A stretch of 64,000 bases of DNA from Peronospora farinosa (lineage: Eukaryota; Oomycota; Peronosporomycetes; Peronosporales; Peronosporaceae). The position numbers and the translations under genes were made by a program. Shown piece after piece: positions 60,464 through 64,000 of the stretch; positions within the stretch are counted from its first letter, which is position 1; every line of letters begins with the position of its first letter. Under the pieces are notes generated by a model, which was not told the origin of the DNA, did not search any database, and saw only the letters and a program-made list of their open reading frames with translations. The DNA is taken from NCBI GenBank assembly GCA_947646735.1, contig CANTFK010000131.1:247614-311613 (forward strand), read 5' to 3'.

Positions 60464-61432
60464 CAATTCGTGCCAAACATGACCAAGAACCAACTCTCGG
60501 TTCCGCAGATTAACAAGAGCGGTAAATTTCAAGTATTGTTCGACGGTAACAGCATGCACATCATGCGGAAGAGGTCAAATCAAGTGGTGGCAACGGCGGA
60601 TCTCGTGGAAGGACTTTACTGGCTCCGCACACCTCAGTGTTCGGTGAACGAGACAACATCGGCAGGCAGTGTAGATCTTCACGCAGAATGGGCCATGCTC
60701 CAATCGATGTGCTACGCAAGATGGTCAACAGTAACATCATCAAGGATGCAAAAGTGCCATCAAACTCGAGTGGATCAAGGGTATGCCGTGGATGTCAGCA
60801 AGGAAAAATGGTTTAAAAGCCTTTCCCGAGCAACCACGACAAGCGTTCATATGACACGTTTGAGATTCTCCACTTCGACATCTGTGGTCCAATGGAGAAG
60901 ACTTCACTGGGTGGAAGCAAGTATCTTCTCCTCATCGTAGATGAAGCAAGCGGATGCATGAAGGGTTTCTGCCTTAAGGCCAAGTCAGAGAGTGAAGATC
61001 ACCTCAAGAACTACATCACGATGATTCAAGCTCAGTTCAACAAAAAGGTCAAGTTTGTGCGTCACGATGGAGCCCGTGAATTTGCAACCAGCTCACTCAA
61101 GGCATTTTACGAAGATCAAGGAATCGAGCAGCAGAACACGGTTCCATACGCGCATCAAACAAATGGTACAGCAGAGAGAGCGATTCGAAACATCGTCACG
61201 ATTGGTCGCAGTATGCTGCATCATGCTAATGTGGACAAGTGCTTCTGGGGCGAAGCAGCAATGGCCGCGATCTACATCAAGAATCGTCTACCATCACCCA
61301 ATATTGCAAGCAAAACACCGTTTGAAATTGTCTACAAGTCCAAGCCAAGCGTGAAGCACATACGAGTGTTTGGATGCCATGCATATGTTTTGACATCTAA
61401 GGAGAAGCGATGCAAAAGGGCTGCCAAGGGTG
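60464..61432 (+). pseudogene. Copia pre-integrase and integrase fragment
   Basis: 60470-60640 reads MTKNQLSVPQINKSGKFQVLF and SNQVVATADLVEGLYWLRT, the copia region before integrase. A frame change near 60640 separates it from the integrase at 60892-61430: LLIVDEASGCMKGF, VRHDGAREFATSSLKAFY, PYAHQTNGTAERAIR, WGEAAMAAIYIKNRLPSPN and VFGCHAYVLTSKEKRCK. A reversed type-2 LTR cuts it at 61433. The RT between this part and 62587 is missing. Confidence 0.85.
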
Positions 61433-62586
61433 TGTGGTGGAGTGGATTCTCAAACGACGTGAGAGATCCACAAACACACACAGCGCCGGACTGCCGACTT
61501 ATGGAGGGGGTACCCCGATACCGTGTCGCGTCAACCTTGGGTCTCACCTTGTGTACCCGTCGGCTTGGCTGGTCTTGCTCCTCGTTAGACGCAGAAGACT
61601 TATAGACTTGGTCTTTGTATGGAAGTTTGAAACAAGTTCGCACTTGAGTCTTGACATTTACTTGACACCTCAGTCCAACTATCCTGAGGTTCAACTTGCG
61701 TTGATTGAGCCGTCATCTCACCTGCTGACGTCGGGGGGGGGGGGGGCCAAAGGGTATCCCGCCCGGAATAGGAGAGGTGACGGAGAAGAGCTTGAAGGAA
61801 GCGCTTAGAGCTGTCACGTGTAATGCAAATTCGAGTGTGTTTATTTACCTTATAGTTTGTATGCTTTTCTTGCCTAAACCTAACCCTTCGCTCTGGATGT
61901 TACCACGTGTCAACATGTGATAGAACAACTGGCTCTTTTGGAACATGGGACTTGTACAGGCTCTGCACTTTAGGGAAGCTTTGTACCTTTTATAATCTTG
62001 GGTCGCTTGACCACCTGAGGTACCGTGTGACATTGGGTCATCCGGTCACCTGGGGTCAACCGAACACCTGGGCCACCTGGGCCACCTGGTCCACTTGGTC
62101 ACCTGGGTCAACTGGTCCACTTGGGTCATCCGGTCACCCTGGGTTACCTGGTCACGTGGGTACCGGGTCCACTTGGTCTCCTGGTCACCTGGACCACCTG
62201 GGCCACCTGGTCACCTTGGGTCACCTGGTCCACTTGGTCCACTTGGTCACCTGGGCCACCTAGGCCACCTGGGCCACCTTGGGTCACCTGGTCCACTTGT
62301 GTCATTCGGTCACCTTGGGTCACCTGGGGTACCGGTTCACCTGGGTTTACCTGGGGTACCGGGGTGAACTTGGGTCATCCGGTCACCTAGGGTCATCCGG
62401 TCACCTGGGATCACCCCGGTTGTAGGGCAACCTTGTACCTTCTATGACTTCAGGGCCCTGTCCCTGGTAACTCGTACCCTGTCCCTGGTGATCATCGTTT
62501 GAACCTTGGGACCTTGCGGGGCCTGGATTCTTTCTTCATTATTGTGATATCCTCAGGGGCCCCGATTCCCCTGGCACTTCTCCACA
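61433..62586 (-). mobile_element. Type-2 LTR (reversed) with large minisatellite
   Basis: 1154 bases, on minus TGTGGAGAAGTGCC (62586) to CCACTCCACCACA (61433). The first 400 plus-strand bases closely match 44120-44300. Bases 62025-62420 are a GC-rich tandem array. Confidence 0.82.
62025..62420 (+). repeat. Minisatellite in type-2 LTR
   Basis: Degenerate tandem units built from GGTCACCTGGGCCACC and GGTCCACTTGGTCACC words, period about 9-15 bases. All three plus frames are open through it because it lacks stops; these frames are not genes. Confidence 0.85.
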
Positions 62587-63532
62587 ACCGCAAGCTCGAC
62601 CGAGCTAATTGCGCGCACGAAGAGTGATCTCAAGACGCGCTTCGAGATGACCGACAGTGGCAAGTGTGCTTTTGTGTTGGGCATAGAATTGGTCGAGAAC
62701 GCTGACTATAGCGTGACCATGTGCCAGCGACGCTATTTGAATGACATCCTGAAACGCTTTGGCATGGAAGACTGCAAGGCATTAATAAGCCCAGCTGACA
62801 TGAGCACTCGACTACTTCCAAGCGACGCAGCAACTAAGGTAAACGTCCCATTGCGAGAAGCCGTTGGGGATCTCATGCACTTAGCGACTGCGACACGACC
62901 AGACATTGCTTTTGCTGTGGGTCACGTGTCGCGCTTCATGGAAAACCCTCAAGTCGAGCACTGGATTGCAGTAAAGCGTATTCTTCGTTATCTGCAAGGA
63001 AACAAGTCGCATGGAATATGCGTCAAACCCGGTGACGAAGTTGATTTTCGTGAATACTCCGACGCGAACTGGGCTGGAGATCACTCGGATCGCAAGTCAA
63101 CTTCAGGGTATGCGTTTTTGCTGATGAGTGCCCCAATTAGTTGGGGAAGCAAGAAACAGTCAAGCGTGTCGCTTTCAACGAGCGAGGCCGAGTACATTGC
63201 GCTAAGTTTAGCAATTCAAGAAGGCAAGTGGGTTCACCGTCTTTTGTGCGAGATCCTGGCGGCGTCGAACAAGCCGGCGCCTGGACTGAAGATCCTTGAA
63301 GACAATCAATTTCTTCATCAAGATGACGAAGAATCCCGTCAACCATGGCCGTGCAAAACATATCGACATCAAGTATCACCACTTCCGTGGCGAAGTCAAG
63401 CGCGGCGAAGTCAAGTTGCAGTATTGCGAGACTTCCATCATGCTCGCGGACATCTTGACGAAGGCACTTCCGGGGCCACGACACAAGAAAATGACGGCTG
63501 CTCTAGGCATCCACGCGTGTTCGCATTGAGGG
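62587..63532 (+). pseudogene. Copia RT end and RNase H fragment
   Basis: The frame from about 62600 reads ELIARTKSDLKTRFEMTDSG, FVLGIELVENADYSVTMCQRRY, then copia RNase H motifs TRPDIAFAVGHVSRFM, AVKRILRYLQGNKSHGI, EYSDANWAGDHSDRKSTSGY and SSVSLSTSEAEYIALSLAIQE. A frameshift near 63310 moves the end (HIDIKYHHFRGEV and ILTKALPGPRH) to another frame. A purine-rich ATTGAGGGGG follows the stop, directly before the LTR. Confidence 0.87.
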
Positions 63533-63536
63533 GGCG

Positions 63537-63839
63537 TGTTGAGGGTAATCGGTTTAGCGACGGTTCATAACCGTGAACCGGTCTACTGAAACCGGTCCAA
63601 TGCTACTCGCGTATGATTGGAGGATAAGAATGAATGGACGGTAGGAAATGATTAGACGAGTAAGTTGATACGAAGACATGATTTATATGTGGAAAACATA
63701 TAAATCAGTAGTCAGAATAAGAACCTATAAATCAATCACTTTCCAATTAACCATCTTCAGCTCAAGTCGTCTTCACCCTCAAGTGCAGACTTCCTTCGCC
63801 TTCCTTCGCTCTTTCGCGCAAGCCTCATACCTTCCATCA
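63537..63839 (+). mobile_element. Copia 3' LTR
   Basis: 303 bases, TGTTGAGGGTAATCGG...CATACCTTCCATCA, matching the solo LTR at 40461-40764 in reverse. The next 160 bases to the window end hold nothing recognised. Confidence 0.9.
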
Positions 63840-64000
63840 AGGAGCATTAATGGACTGCGTCGTACGCATGTCGATAATCCACACACCGGTCTAGAGATTT
63901 TTTAGACTCGTATACACTCTTCGCGACATGCTCCTGCTGCTTCCTCTACCCGCACGGTGTTTTCGCGAAGCCTTGCTAAACACTTTTGTTGAATGGTTTA

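Noticed and set aside
62095..62390. Gly/Pro/Trp-rich frames resembling collagen-like proteins
   Set aside because: They translate an LTR minisatellite and appear in all three frames.
18001..64000. RXLR or Crinkler effector genes in the repeat-rich part
   Set aside because: No frame with a start Met, hydrophobic signal and RXLR/EER or LFLAK-type motif was found.

Overview
Organism and overall picture. The window reads as nuclear DNA of an oomycete (Peronosporales-type stramenopile). It has a compact block of eukaryotic housekeeping genes with short GT-AG introns (mostly 43-100 bases), small intergenic gaps and an oomycete-like initiator upstream of one gene. The block ends abruptly at about 18.2 kb, and the remaining 46 kb is nested LTR retrotransposons. 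No bacterial operons, rRNA, CRISPR arrays, convincing tRNA genes or effector genes were seen. Exon structures below were derived by eye from splice signals, reading phase and family conservation.

Gene island (1-18.0 kb). In order: the last exon of a DNAJC9-like J-protein (+); a three-exon DUF2062 membrane protein (-); VMP1 (+, intronless); a 13-exon HCF101-like Fe-S P-loop ATPase with MIP18, Mrp and DUF971 parts (-); an 11-exon CPSF2/CPSF100 subunit (+); an organellar bL25-like ribosomal protein (+); an HMG-box/histone-fold fusion protein (-); an Msp1/ATAD1 AAA+ ATPase (+); a TruB-type pseudouridine synthase (-) head-to-head with DNA topoisomerase III carrying four GRF zinc fingers (+); and an unrecognised coiled-coil protein (-).

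Repeat block (18.2-64.0 kb). A decayed Ty3/Gypsy element A (18186-20351) is fused to the first of three near-identical copies (B1, B2, B3) of a large Ty3/Gypsy family with two RNase H domains. B2 (23749-34082, minus) is a two-LTR element lying inside a solo LTR (duplication AATC), which lies inside another LTR (duplication TCTC). B3 (34959-44119, plus) is split by a copia solo LTR (duplication GTTAC) and by a B-type solo LTR. The interval 44120-50782 holds a reversed LTR, a degenerate repeat-rich ORF on plus, and a doubly deleted chromodomain-type pol on minus. A structurally intact, probably young chromodomain Gypsy element fills 50783-58513 (minus), with about 99% similar 320-base LTRs, intact gag and a pol of about 1850 codons. 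The end of the window holds LTRs mixed with broken copia internal sequence and the copia 3' LTR (63537-63839).

Most unusual points. The intact Gypsy element has a textbook -1 frameshift signal between gag and pol (A AAA AAC, 8-base spacer, GC-rich hairpin containing the gag stop). It also carries a 468-codon antisense ORF that starts beside the 3' LTR and encodes a Trp/Cys-containing, RS-rich, coiled-coil protein. In the B family the gag start codon is formed by the first base after the LTR plus the primer-binding site, the three copies share the same stops and frame changes, and the LTRs and the protease-RT linker carry minisatellites that vary between copies. These are transposon features; I found no evidence for a new host defence or metabolic system.
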